42,943 nt of DNA from an uncultured Lachnospiraceae bacterium (GCA_910580195.1 CAJTWA010000040.1:1-42943), one strand, 5' to 3'; shown: positions 15,244-23,788, counted from the stretch's first letter. Translations and numbers: made by a program. The notes: a model not told the origin generated them from the letters alone.

Positions 15244-15919
15244 TTCCTGCCCCCTGCCATGGCTGGCGCAATTCCCTGCACGATTTTATTTTATGGTAAA
15301 TTTCCAGCCCGTCTTCCCTGCCAAACAGGTGCAGGCTGGTGAGATATGTAATTTTCGCAGTGTTGTCTTTCTTTTCTAAGATATTCTGGATTTTTTCCGT
15401 CATGCCCTCGTAAGGCGTGCCTTCAAAAAGTTTCTTCAGCACAGCCTTAATCCGCATCCGTTCCCAATATGCTTCATAATATTTCCCAATGGAAAGGCTT
15501 TCCCGCTTCTGGCGCAGTTCCCGCGTCCGCTGGTTGTTCTCATTGCCGCTGACAATCCCAGCTTCTAAACAGGGGGAGAGCAAAACCCTCCGCCTATGGG
15601 GCGCACGGCTCCACCAATAATCCCGGACGGCCTGAAACCCGGCGTCATTGCTGACGATGACAGACGTGCCTTCATACCCGCCGCCTACCAGCTCCCCCAG
15701 CCTTGAGGCTATATAGAAATCCAAGGCATTTTTCCCCGTTTTGCACAGCTTATAAACCTCAAACCGGCATCCGGAGGCGGTGATGTTTTCCAATACCCTC
15801 CGTTCCATGTTTTTCTTCGCTTCGCTGTAAAACAGGACTACATAGTCCCCTTCGTCCAGATATTCATGCCCCTTCATCCCTACATTCCCAACATTTTCAT
15901 AATCAATCAGGAACAGCAT
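15233..15919 (-). CDS. NYN/PIN-like nuclease-domain protein, 228 aa
   Basis: Probable metal-dependent ribonuclease of the NYN/PIN superfamily. The start at 15919 (MLFLIDYENVGNVG) has AAGGAG at seven bases. Acidic residues are in the expected places: Asp in LIDYENVG, Asp in NALDFYIASRLGEL, and Asp in VIVSNDAGFQAVRDY. The C-terminal third is a basic helical region (RIKAVLKKLFEGTPYEGM...) with a possible RNA-binding role. There is no signal peptide. It is co-transcribed with the overlapping WYL regulator. The substrate is unknown; it could be a housekeeping RNA-turnover factor or part of a small stress or defence module. Confidence 0.8.
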   Translation of the reverse strand: MLFLIDYENVGNVGMKGHEYLDEGDYVVLFYSEAKKNMERRVLENITASGCRFEVYKLCKTGKNALDFYIASRLGELVGGGYEGTSVIVSNDAGFQAVRDYWWSRAPHRRRVLLSPCLEAGIVSGNENNQRTRELRQKRESLSIGKYYEAYWERMRIKAVLKKLFEGTPYEGMTEKIQNILEKKDNTAKITYLTSLHLFGREDGLEIYHKIKSCRELRQPWQGAGNEN

Positions 15920-15944
15920 GGAACCACTCCTTTGCAAACTTCCG

Positions 15945-16090
15945 TAAATTCAGGCGAATCCCCTGCCGGCCTCCCTTTCCATTTCCGCAGGCTCAGGCAA
16001 ATCCCCTGCCAGCCCCCTATCCATTTCTTTAAACTCAGGCTGCCTATGCTGCCACACACAGCAGCATAGGCAGCCTGTCAATTCCTATAA
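15945..16090. repeat. About 42-bp degenerate tandem repeat past the XRE gene
   Basis: Units with (A/T)TCAGGC...CCCCTGCC(G/A)GCC occur at about 15948, 15991 and 16033. The XRE gene's own last codons (AAACTCAAGCTGCTGCCCTG) resemble the unit, so the array looks derived from that gene end. Confidence 0.7.
16036..16077. terminator. Perfect 17-bp hairpin downstream of the XRE gene
   Basis: The stem 16036-16052 / 16061-16077 (CAGGCTGCCTATGCTGC) is perfectly paired with an eight-base CACACACA loop, 15 bp past the XRE stop. No clear T-run follows on either strand, so it may stop transcription weakly or stabilise the 3' end. Confidence 0.6.
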
Positions 16091-16092
16091 AC

Positions 16093-16497
16093 TCAAGCTG
16101 CTGCCCTGCCGACTTTCCCAAGGTACAGCACCCAGCGTTTTACGCCTTGCACATGTTCTTTTTCCCCATAAAGCTGCTGCTCTAAAATAAGTTCTGGGGG
16201 CTGCATTTCCGATAAAGCTGCGCCCGCCCCGCCGGAAAGCACCTCCCGCAGGGACGCTTCGCAGAACTGCCTTTGCCCGCAGAGGAGGTCTTTCAGCTCC
16301 ATCCCATACAGTTCCATCAAGGCAAACAAGTTATCCGCCTGCGGGAAGCTTCTCCCTTCTTCCCACTTATAAATGGACTGCGTGCTGCCCAGCCCAAGGT
16401 ATTCCCGCACCTGTTCTACCGAGAAATTCAATTGCTGGCGGCATTTCCTTAAATTTTCCCCAATCAGTTCTTTGCTGTACTCTGGCCTTCTGTCCAT
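16093..16497 (-). CDS. XRE-family helix-turn-helix regulator
   Basis: A 134-residue regulator. Residues about 10-70 form a Cro/CI-type helix-turn-helix (IGENLRKCRQQLNFSVEQV, REYLGLGSTQSIYKWEEGRS, FPQADNLFALMELYGMEL). The C-terminal 65 residues show no known sensor domain and end VLYLGKVGRAAA. The start follows AAGGAGGGG with good spacing. It is a single gene. An inverted repeat, TAACTT-N7-AAGTTA (16662-16680), lies by a possible promoter about 140 bp upstream and may be its own operator. Confidence 0.88.
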   Translation of the reverse strand: MDRRPEYSKELIGENLRKCRQQLNFSVEQVREYLGLGSTQSIYKWEEGRSFPQADNLFALMELYGMELKDLLCGQRQFCEASLREVLSGGAGAALSEMQPPELILEQQLYGEKEHVQGVKRWVLYLGKVGRAAA

Positions 16498-16633
16498 GGC
16501 TCCCCTCCTTTTCCTTCATCCTCTTGCCTCAGCTATGAAATGCCAGTGCATTTTAACCAAGTAAAAATGCTGGTACTCCGCTGCCGGGACAAGGGCATCC
16601 CCTCTGCTACTTCTGCTGCTTCGTTTCCCATAG

Positions 16634-16680
16634 TTTACCACAGAAAACATCATTTGTCATTTAACTTGTGGTTTAAGTTA
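16634..16680 (-). promoter_or_regulatory. Candidate promoter and operator of the XRE gene
   Basis: On the minus strand ATGACA and TAAACT stand 17 bp apart. Just upstream is the dyad TAACTT-N7-AAGTTA (16662-16680). The assignment to the XRE repressor is inferred only from position. Confidence 0.4.
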
Positions 16681-16710
16681 TTCCCTGTGCCATTCCCTAG
16701 TTTTTTATCC

Positions 16711-16855
16711 TTCACCGCTTCACTGGCAGCTTTACGGTAAACGTGCTGCCCCCTCCTTCGGTATCGCTGGCGGAAATTTGGCCTTCACTGCTTCACTGGC
16801 AGCTTTACGGTAAACGTGCTGCCCCCTCCTTCGGTATCGCTAACGGAAATCTGGC
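16711..16855. repeat. 73-bp tandem duplication of the histidine kinase 3' end
   Basis: Copies begin at 16711 and 16784. The right copy is the real end of the kinase gene (last ~24 codons); the left copy lies past the stop, is only a few bases different, and still encodes the same peptide end with its own TGA in another phase. Confidence 0.93.
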
Positions 16856-18062
16856 CTCCGTGAATTTTTACGATTTCCTTTGCAATGGATAAGCCCAGCC
16901 CAAAATGCCCTTTCTCGCTGCGCGCCCCGTCCGCCTGATAAAATTTATCAAAAATTTTCCCTTTTTCTGCCTCTGGGACGCCTTTGCCTGTGTCGGCCAC
17001 CTGAAGGATGAATTTCCCCCTCTGCCGTGACAGGCGCAGGGCCACCTTCCCTCCGGGCGGGGTGTAGCGCAGGGCATTGTCCAGTAAAATAATCAGGACC
17101 TGCGCCACCCTCTGGGCGTCGCAGATACAAACATATCCGTATCCCCGTTCCTGTTCAAAAGAAAGGGAAACCCCCTTCTGCCCCGCCATCCCAAGGTATG
17201 TCCCCGCTACCCCTTCTGCCAGCCCTGCCAAGTCCGCAGGGGCAAAGTCAGCCCCCAATTCTGCCTGCTCTGCTTTTGACAGGCATAGGAGATCCTGCAC
17301 CAGCCGTTCCATCTGGGACATTTCATGTTCCAACAGGGCAAAAATCCGCTCCTGCCTATCTGGGCTTGCCCCGCGTTTTAACACGGACAGTCCGGTTTTG
17401 AACACCGCCAGCGGGGAGCGCAGCTCATGGGAGGCAAAGGCGGTAAACCTTTTCTGTTTTTCATGGTTCTGCACGACTGGGCGCAGCACATGGGACGTAA
17501 ACCGGTAGGAACACAGGTAGGCCACCGGCATTGCGCACAGCCAAGCTGCCAGGAACCACAGGCGCTGCATGGCAACATTGTGGGAAAATGGTTCCAAGCT
17601 GTGCAGGTACAAGTACGTAACAGCGGATTCCTGCCCGGAAACTGCCCCATACAGCACAAGGTAGCTGGCGTTTTCTTTTCCATAGGGGAAATACGCCATT
17701 TCGGAGGAAAATATCCCAGAGATGGGGGAAATGCTGTTTTCTTCGATATAAGCCTTTACTTCCTCCGCCGTTTCCTGCCCCTGCTGCCCCAAAGCCACGT
17801 TGGAAAGGGCGGAAGGCACGCCGCCTGCTTCTAGGTACAGGATATTCTCCCCTACATTGCGGGCGTACCAGTTGATGCTGACTGGCTCCCCGGTGTGCAG
17901 CTGGTAGGAAATATCGCTGGCTTTCCGGAAAAAAAGCGATTCTTCCTGCCCGTACATGTTTTTTTCTGAAATCCTAAGGCAGCACAGCACAAGGGCAAGG
18001 GTTAAGAAAGCTGTAATGGAACAGCAGAGGAAAGAAAGTTTTATTTGGATATTCTGGAACAT
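16785..18062 (-). CDS. Sensor histidine kinase (OmpR-system partner)
   Basis: A 425-residue membrane sensor. It has an N-terminal helix (LSFLCCSITAFLTLALVLCCL), an extracellular domain of about 130 residues, and a second helix (LWFLAAWLCAMPVAYLCSYRF). Next comes the HisKA region with FASHELRSPLAVFKTG (His is the phospho-acceptor) and a HATPase with N-box LIILLDNALRYTPPGG, G1 VADTGKGVPEAEKG and G2 FGLGLSIAKEIVKIHGG. It is downstream of the response regulator gene, separated by 131 bp that hold a duplication of that gene's end. An AAAGGTG ribosome site is present. The shared operator at 18929 and 20870 points to the lipoprotein-permease cluster as its target. Confidence 0.93.
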   Translation of the reverse strand: MFQNIQIKLSFLCCSITAFLTLALVLCCLRISEKNMYGQEESLFFRKASDISYQLHTGEPVSINWYARNVGENILYLEAGGVPSALSNVALGQQGQETAEEVKAYIEENSISPISGIFSSEMAYFPYGKENASYLVLYGAVSGQESAVTYLYLHSLEPFSHNVAMQRLWFLAAWLCAMPVAYLCSYRFTSHVLRPVVQNHEKQKRFTAFASHELRSPLAVFKTGLSVLKRGASPDRQERIFALLEHEMSQMERLVQDLLCLSKAEQAELGADFAPADLAGLAEGVAGTYLGMAGQKGVSLSFEQERGYGYVCICDAQRVAQVLIILLDNALRYTPPGGKVALRLSRQRGKFILQVADTGKGVPEAEKGKIFDKFYQADGARSEKGHFGLGLSIAKEIVKIHGGQISVSDTEGGGSTFTVKLPVKQ

Positions 18063-18092
18063 TTTTATACACCTTTGTTCTACGAAACAATT

Positions 18093-18213
18093 GTTATCTG
18101 CTGCAGCTATGGAAGGTTTCCATGCATTTCAACCTTCCTGCTTTTCTGTGAAAAAACGTTATCTGCTGCAGCCTTGAAAGGTTTCCATGCATTTCAGCCT
18201 TCCTGCTTTTCTT
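18093..18213. repeat. 65-bp tandem duplication of the response regulator 3' end
   Basis: GTTATCTGCTGCAGC begins at 18093 and 18158. The right copy includes the regulator's last codons (KEKQEG and stop); the left copy lies between regulator and kinase. Confidence 0.92.
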
Positions 18214-18877
18214 TCAGGCAGTAGCCTTGGCGGTGGACGGTGACGATTTCCACATTGGTGCCAAGTTTCTTGAACTTTTTGCGCAGGAGGTAGATGTAAT
18301 TGTCCAAATTCCCGTCCTCAATTTCTGCATCCATCCCCCACACGTTCCCGATTATCTGGAGCCGTGATAAGACCTGCCCCGGGTTCCTTAAAAGAAAGGC
18401 CAGAAGTTCCCCTTCCCGTTTCGGCAGCAGGCAGGTTTGCCCCTGATGGATTAGCTTGGATTCTTTTTCTAAAAAGCGGATATCCCCGAATTCCAGCAGG
18501 AACAGGGACGGCTGGCCGGATGCCCTCCGCATGACGCTGCGGATGCGGGCAAGCAGTTCGCCGATGTCGAAAGGCTTTACCAGATAATCGTCGGCCCCTA
18601 AGTCCAGCCCATTGATTTTTTCCGCAGGCTCCCCAAGGGCCGTGAGGAAAATTACGGGGGTTTTCACCCCTTCCCGGCGCATACGCGTTAAGATGCCCCC
18701 GCCGGAAAGCCCCGGGAGCATACGGTCCAAAAGGACTATGTCGTGGGCTCCCTGCAACGCAAGGAAGAGGCCTTCGGTCCCGTCGTGGCAGACGTCCAGC
18801 AAAAAGCCTTCTTCCTCCAGCCCGTAGCGCAAAAGTTCCGTTAAACTTGTGTCGTCTTCAATCAGCAGTATTCTCAT
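18194..18877 (-). CDS. OmpR-family response regulator
   Basis: A 227-residue DNA-binding regulator. The receiver has acidic residues EDD (7-9), phospho-acceptor Asp51 in IVLLDRMLPG, the Thr-containing IFLTALGE, and Lys in YLVKPFDIGELLARI. The C-terminal winged helix (LLPKREGELLAFLLRNPGQVLSR, then GNLDNYIYLLRKKFKKLG) is the OmpR/PhoB type. ATG 18877 follows GGAGGGCGCC; a frame 13 codons longer has no ribosome site. Just upstream is a tandem CTCTAAAA box with 11-bp phasing, typical of OmpR-type operators, so it is probably autoregulated. Confidence 0.94.
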   Translation of the reverse strand: MRILLIEDDTSLTELLRYGLEEEGFLLDVCHDGTEGLFLALQGAHDIVLLDRMLPGLSGGGILTRMRREGVKTPVIFLTALGEPAEKINGLDLGADDYLVKPFDIGELLARIRSVMRRASGQPSLFLLEFGDIRFLEKESKLIHQGQTCLLPKREGELLAFLLRNPGQVLSRLQIIGNVWGMDAEIEDGNLDNYIYLLRKKFKKLGTNVEIVTVHRQGYCLKEKQEG

Positions 18878-18911
18878 GGCGCCCTCCAATTGGCCTGTCT
18901 TGATGTCCTTT

Positions 18912-18947
18912 AGCATAACATGGGAATTCTCTAAAAGTCCTCTAAAA
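18912..18947 (-). promoter_or_regulatory. OmpR-type tandem operator and promoter of the regulator gene
   Basis: On the minus strand TTTTAGAG-GAC-TTTTAGAG (18947-18929) has 11 bp between repeat starts, one helical turn. It is followed 11 bp later by TATGCT (18917-18912), a plausible -10. The same paired box occurs upstream of the lipoprotein gene at 20870-20888. Confidence 0.75.
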
Positions 18948-18984
18948 GAACGGAAAGAAATGCATATCCATCCAACAAGATGCT

Positions 18985-20688
18985 TTACCTGCCCTCAGAC
19001 AGCAAAACCTTGCATTTATCTTTGTAGAAGGCAATCCCATACTGGAGTACTTTTACGATATCCTCGTCATAAAAGACATTCCCATACTGCCTCTTGCCTA
19101 TCTGCGCTAATGCTTCTTGGCATGCCGCATCCAAATTGCCATCCCGCGCGTATTTCACCTCAATGACAATCCCCATGGGCTCATCCCCGCCATCAATCTC
19201 TGCAAGGATGTCTGCATAGCCTTCCCCCGCCTCCCGGTTGGATGAAACAGCCCAGTTCCCTTTAAAAGCCAACAGCCCAAGCAGCATGCCATGGTAAAAG
19301 TTTTCCTTCAGCTCCTTCCTTGCAAATGTATCACGGATGCTGATTGTTTTTTTCAGGTAGTTCCGAAGCTGCCGCTGCGCCTCTTTTGCATCGCCTCCCT
19401 GCAAGGCATGGCATAGGGCCTCCAATGCCTCCCCATCCTGCTGTGCATCTTTTTTAAACATATCCATAATTTGCGTTATGAACAGCTCCCGCACTTCTAA
19501 GTTGGGTATGGCAAGGCGGAAACTGCGCCCCTCGCCCCTTCCGCGCTGGGTTAAGTAGCCCGTAGTAAAAAGCACGCTCCAGATATTTTCTATGGAACGG
19601 TACATATCCGGGTAAGTGATTTCCGGGCGGATTTCTTTTGTGACAAGCTCCCCGGCAATCAGGCTTTCAATCTCACGTTTTGTCGTCCCCCTGTTTCCGG
19701 CCTCCTGGATGAAGCGCCTGACCGCACCGTTGCCGCTGCTGTTCGCCCAGTAATTCTCCGGCCGTGCATTGGGGTCTGAACGCAGAAGGGCGCAATAATT
19801 GATGACATCCCAAGGGCAATAGATATCCACATCCCCAAACCGGTAGCCGTCATACCATTCTTTTACCACGCCATATTTATCAATCAGGCCATAATACTCC
19901 AAAAGGCTTTTCACTTCCCCATCCGTAAACCCAAAACACCCATCCAAACGGACATCTGCAACCGTCAGCACATTCAGGTTGTTTAGGCCGGTAAATATGC
20001 TTTCCTTGGAAATCCTCATGCAGCCAGTCAGCACTGCCATCTGCAAACTGCTGTTGGTCTTAAGAGCCTGATGGAACAAGCTGCGGATTAAGGTTATCAT
20101 CTCCTCATAATAGCCCTGTGCATGGGCTTTCGCTAATGGCACGTCGTATTCGTCAATGAGTATTATCACTTTCTGGCCATGGTGTTTTTCCAAAAGCCGC
20201 GACAGCAGCGCTAAACTTCCGCAAAAAACAGGTTTTCCCATGTCCTTTTCCAGCAGTTCTTGGAAAGCCTGCTTTTCACTCTGGGTTAATTTCCCGCTGC
20301 CTAAAAGATAATAGTGGTCCCAAGCCTCCTTATTTACCAGCCTAGCAGCCACCGCAAATGCCGTTTCAAAAGAATCTGCATCAATATCCTTTAAGGATAA
20401 GGAGAGCACTGGAAATTTACCCATATATTTTCTGCACAGTTCTGGCTCCTCCATGATTTCCAACCCTTGGAATATTTCCTTATCCCCATCCATCCCAAAG
20501 AAACACTTCAGCATACTCATATTTAAAGACTTCCCGAAACGCCTCGGGCGGGTGAACAGCGTCACCTCCGCAGGATTTTGCAGAAGTTCCCGGATGAACC
20601 CTGTTTTATCCACATAGTAAAAATTGTTTTTCCTGAGTTTTTCAAAATTTTCAATCCCTATGGGCAGCTTCTTTTTTTCCGTATCCAT
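18985..20688 (-). CDS. AAA-ATPase-like protein with PD-(D/E)xK nuclease domain
   Basis: A 567-residue member of the family annotated 'AAA-ATPase-like / PDDEXK_9 (DUF1703)', common as multiple copies in gut anaerobes. The N-terminus (LPIGIENFEKLRKNNFYYVDKT) and the P-loop TRPRRFGKSLNMSML (from about residue 47) are typical. VIILIDEYDVPLAKA is the Walker B region. The C-terminal domain contains GYADILAEI, then GIVIEVKYARDG (D and E-x-K nuclease residues), then EALAQIGKRQY. The substrate is unknown; roles in DNA processing or defence have been proposed for the family. The start follows GAGGAGGGGG. It lies between the two-component system and its probable target cluster but is on the opposite strand from the cluster. 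Confidence 0.9.
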   Translation of the reverse strand: MDTEKKKLPIGIENFEKLRKNNFYYVDKTGFIRELLQNPAEVTLFTRPRRFGKSLNMSMLKCFFGMDGDKEIFQGLEIMEEPELCRKYMGKFPVLSLSLKDIDADSFETAFAVAARLVNKEAWDHYYLLGSGKLTQSEKQAFQELLEKDMGKPVFCGSLALLSRLLEKHHGQKVIILIDEYDVPLAKAHAQGYYEEMITLIRSLFHQALKTNSSLQMAVLTGCMRISKESIFTGLNNLNVLTVADVRLDGCFGFTDGEVKSLLEYYGLIDKYGVVKEWYDGYRFGDVDIYCPWDVINYCALLRSDPNARPENYWANSSGNGAVRRFIQEAGNRGTTKREIESLIAGELVTKEIRPEITYPDMYRSIENIWSVLFTTGYLTQRGRGEGRSFRLAIPNLEVRELFITQIMDMFKKDAQQDGEALEALCHALQGGDAKEAQRQLRNYLKKTISIRDTFARKELKENFYHGMLLGLLAFKGNWAVSSNREAGEGYADILAEIDGGDEPMGIVIEVKYARDGNLDAACQEALAQIGKRQYGNVFYDEDIVKVLQYGIAFYKDKCKVLLSEGR

Positions 20689-20869
20689 TAGCCCCCTCCT
20701 CTCCTATCCCTGTCCTGGCCTGCTGTACCAATCACTTTAGCTTGTAAGCAAGCCCCGTCCGTTTCCTTTCCCGCACCGTCTGTTTCGCTGTACCAATCAG
20801 GCCTATTGTTTCCTGCATTTCATTTACATGATAATCAATTGCTGTGGCACTGTCAACTTCCGTGGATTG

Positions 20870-20920
20870 TTTTAGAGAATTTTTAGAGGACTTTCCCGCC
20901 CTCCCGTGGTAAGGTATGTT
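20870..20920 (+). promoter_or_regulatory. OmpR-type tandem operator and promoter of the lipoprotein cluster
   Basis: TTTTAGAG-AAT-TTTTAGAG (20870-20888), again 11 bp start to start. A possible -10, TAAGGT, begins 21 bp after the box; TATGTT (20915-20920) is an alternative. The 21-bp offset differs from the 11-bp offset at the regulator promoter by one helical turn. This is the best evidence that the OmpR-type regulator controls the cluster. Confidence 0.72.
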
Positions 20921-20952
20921 TCAGGACAAATGTCATGGAAAGGAGCATCCAT

Positions 20953-23364
20953 ATGAGAAACACGAGAAAAATTTTTTCACTATTCCTTGCAGGGATTTTA
21001 CTGCTGCTGTCCCTGTTTTCTGCAGCATGCGCCGTCCCCGGCAGGGCAGAGGGGAACGGGCAGGGCGCATCTTCTGCCCAAGGCGGCGCTGGGCAGGAAA
21101 ATGGGGGCAGGCAGGGCGCATCTTCTGCCCAAGGCGGCGCCGGGCAGGAAGGCGGCAAGCAGGGCGCATCTTCCGCCATGGAAAACGACGCCGGGCAGCA
21201 GCCGGAAACTGCCATGGGCAGATACCGGGAAACCCCAATCCCGCTCCCCTCATCTGTAAGCGCTATTTTTGGCACGGAGCAAAAGGACGGCATCCTCCGG
21301 GTGCTGGCAGAGCAGGAGCCGGGAACGCTCTGCTGTTTCAGGAGCGAAGACGGCGGCGCTGCTTGGGAAGAGGAACCATGGAACCTTTCCTGGCTGCCGG
21401 AGGGGTTCCGGGCTGTAGCCGCCTGTTTTGCGCCAGATGGGGCTGTGTATGTGTCTGCCGGGAAAATGTCGGATGACCCCATGGACGAACAGCATGCCAC
21501 AGGCGCCTTCACTTATTTCCGGCTGGAGGAAACGGAAGGGAACTTGCAGGCCAGCACGCTTTCCTTGGGGCTGCCGGAGCCCAAAGAGGAATCCCTAAAA
21601 GGGGGCTACGGCCTTACCTCCATGGCCTGCGGGGAAGATGGGAGCCTTTACGGGATGCTGTCCTGCCAACAGGGGGAAGGGAACAGCTTTGAGGCAGTCG
21701 GCCTAGACCCGGGCAGCGGCAGCCTCCGGTGGAAACGGGAAATCAGCCGGGGTGAAATACAAGTGTATGGCACTGCCCTCTGCCTGAATGAATACGATGG
21801 GAAACTCCAAATTTTAGATGGGGCGTCTGGAAAAACTTTATCCGAAACGGAAAGCCCTTCTGGAAGCATCCATTTCCGCCTGATGGACATGGACGCTGAA
21901 GGAAAGAGATTTTTTTACTGCAATGAGTCCGGGATTTACAGCACGGATACTGCCATGGCCTTGACAGAGCTGCTTGTAGACGGGAGGCTTTCCCGTTTTT
22001 CGGATACCAGTACCGACGTAAAATATTTCTGCGCTGTGGATGAAAAGGTGTTCCTGCTTTTTTCCGAAACCAATTCTTCGGGCAGCCTCGAACTGCTCCG
22101 GTACGAATACGACGCCGGGCTGGCGACCCAGCCGGAACAGGAGCTGCGCATTTATTCCCTAAACGGCGACGATATCATCAAAAAACTGGTTTCGGATTTT
22201 AGGGCCAGCCGCCCTGACGTGCTTATCACCTATGAAACCGGCATGGAAGGGGCCAGTGCAAAAAGCGGATCTGACGCCATCAGCATCCTGAATACAGAAA
22301 TCATGGCGGGGAACGGGCCAGACCTCCTGTTCCTAAACGGCCTCCCTTGGGAATCCTACGCCAAGCAGGGCATCCTTGCGGACATCAGCAGCCTTAAGGC
22401 CTGCCAAGACGGGGCAGTATTTGAAAACCTGTTTGCGGCGTACGGCACAGAAGGCGGGCAGTATGCGGTCCCAATCGCATTTTCTATCCCAGTGCTGGCC
22501 GGGGAAGAAAGCCAGATTGCAAAAGCCGGCTCACTGGAAGAGCTAGTGGAGCTGGCAAAAAGCACGGAGGGTTTGCCGCCCCTATCTGCATACAATTTCC
22601 TGCCCTACCTTTTCAGCATTTTTTGGGAGGAAATCCAAGGAACGGAAGAGAACATTTCCAAGGAACGCCTCAAAGATTTCTTCGTGCAGGCTAAAGAATT
22701 GGATGGTTTGGCAGGCGCAGCGGAAACGGATTTTAATTTCATGCAGCCTTTCCAAAAAGCAGACAGCGGCCAGGCGGTTTCCTATGCATGTTTCACGCCG
22801 TTCCTTGATATCTGGAACGTTGTGTATGGAAATGTGGCATCAAGCGTGGGGTATCTTGGCAATATCCATGATTTTGCCAGCATTTTATGCCAGATGCCCG
22901 GGCGGCGCTTATCGTACCGTCCCTTCCCGGAGCATGTATTTGCCGCTTTGGCTGCAGGGATCAACAGCAAATCGGGGAAGGTTTCCCTTGCGCAAGAATT
23001 TTTGGAATTTGCTTTAGGCAAAGAGGAGCAGAGGGTTTTGGCAGATGGCTCGCTGCCGGCCTATTCCCAGTTTCCCGTCAATAAGGAGGTTTGGGAATCC
23101 ATGGAGGCAGAGCCTTCGGAAGAAGAGCTTTTGCAGTATGGGAAAATTTTCCAACAGCTGGGCGGGGAGTTCCAGTGGCCTGGCAAGGAGGCGTTTGAGG
23201 GGCTGGAACAGGCAGTGGAGGGGCTGACTACGCCTGTTTTGGAAGATTCGGCGATTATGCGGACTGTTTTGGATGCTGGGAGCGGGTATTTGTCTGGGGG
23301 GAAGTCTTTGGATGGGGCTGTGAATGAGGTTTTGCAGATGTTGGAATTGTATTTGGCGGAGTAG
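20953..23364 (+). CDS. Large extracellular solute-binding lipoprotein
   Basis: An 803-residue secreted lipoprotein. ATG 20953 has AAAGGAG at 7-8 bases. The signal peptide is MRNTRKIFSLFLAGILLLL with lipobox LFSAAC. Residues 30-80 are a Gly/Ala/Gln/Ser repeat linker (QGASSAQGGAGQE three times). Residues about 80-390 look like a beta-propeller (FRSEDGGAAWEEE, YVSAGKM, EDGSLYGML, DGKLQILDGASGK). The last 400 residues are a type-1 solute-binding fold (IIKKLVSDFRASRPDVLITY, NGPDLLFLNGLPWESYAKQG, then FASILCQMPGRR). Solute-binding proteins are normally 400-450 residues, so this is a fusion. Two sugar-type permeases follow after a structured repeat element. The last ~60 codons are almost all G/T-ending. 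Confidence 0.9.
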   Translation: MRNTRKIFSLFLAGILLLLSLFSAACAVPGRAEGNGQGASSAQGGAGQENGGRQGASSAQGGAGQEGGKQGASSAMENDAGQQPETAMGRYRETPIPLPSSVSAIFGTEQKDGILRVLAEQEPGTLCCFRSEDGGAAWEEEPWNLSWLPEGFRAVAACFAPDGAVYVSAGKMSDDPMDEQHATGAFTYFRLEETEGNLQASTLSLGLPEPKEESLKGGYGLTSMACGEDGSLYGMLSCQQGEGNSFEAVGLDPGSGSLRWKREISRGEIQVYGTALCLNEYDGKLQILDGASGKTLSETESPSGSIHFRLMDMDAEGKRFFYCNESGIYSTDTAMALTELLVDGRLSRFSDTSTDVKYFCAVDEKVFLLFSETNSSGSLELLRYEYDAGLATQPEQELRIYSLNGDDIIKKLVSDFRASRPDVLITYETGMEGASAKSGSDAISILNTEIMAGNGPDLLFLNGLPWESYAKQGILADISSLKACQDGAVFENLFAAYGTEGGQYAVPIAFSIPVLAGEESQIAKAGSLEELVELAKSTEGLPPLSAYNFLPYLFSIFWEEIQGTEENISKERLKDFFVQAKELDGLAGAAETDFNFMQPFQKADSGQAVSYACFTPFLDIWNVVYGNVASSVGYLGNIHDFASILCQMPGRRLSYRPFPEHVFAALAAGINSKSGKVSLAQEFLEFALGKEEQRVLADGSLPAYSQFPVNKEVWESMEAEPSEEELLQYGKIFQQLGGEFQWPGKEAFEGLEQAVEGLTTPVLEDSAIMRTVLDAGSGYLSGGKSLDGAVNEVLQMLELYLAE

Positions 23365-23788
23365 GTTTCGGTAGGGGATAGTTCCAATAGTTCCAATAGG
23401 GGGAGTCCAGTAAGGGAGATTTTCAGTAAGGGGCGCTTTTCATAAGAAAAGTTTTCAATAGGGGAAATTATTCGCAGGGGAGGGGGATGTGGGGAGCCGG
23501 ACGGCAATTTTGGGCGGCGCTCCCTCACACAAACTGGGCAACGTTCCGGCGAACTAACTGCTAACTGCGGCTAAGGGATTTCAGGACAGCCTTCATCCCT
23601 AAGCCTCCGTAAGCAGTGGATTTCGCCTCCACTAAGGGCGCCCATGGACTGTTTGCTTAGAGGGAGCGCCGCCCAAAATTGCCTGTGTATTGGCTGGGCA
23701 AGTGTTTTTTTATGGAAATTTTTTAAAAGGGAAGTTCGGGAAATGGAAGAAGAAAAGTTTTTCTTTAATCTTTTGAAGGGGAGAGGAA
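23365..23788. other. Intergenic region inside the lipoprotein-permease cluster
   Basis: Holds element copy C. Both flanks are markedly C-poor on the plus strand. No terminator other than the element itself is apparent, so readthrough into the permease genes is possible. Confidence 0.6.
23503..23683 (+). repeat. Structured dispersed element, copy C
   Basis: Perfect 24-bp arms lie at 23503-23526 and 23660-23683. The core hairpin 23557-23579 / 23595-23617 has the same four mismatches as copy A. It carries compensated changes: position 11 G-C instead of C-G, position 14 G-C instead of A-T, and tip AGG/CCT instead of GGG/CCC. Confidence 0.9.
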
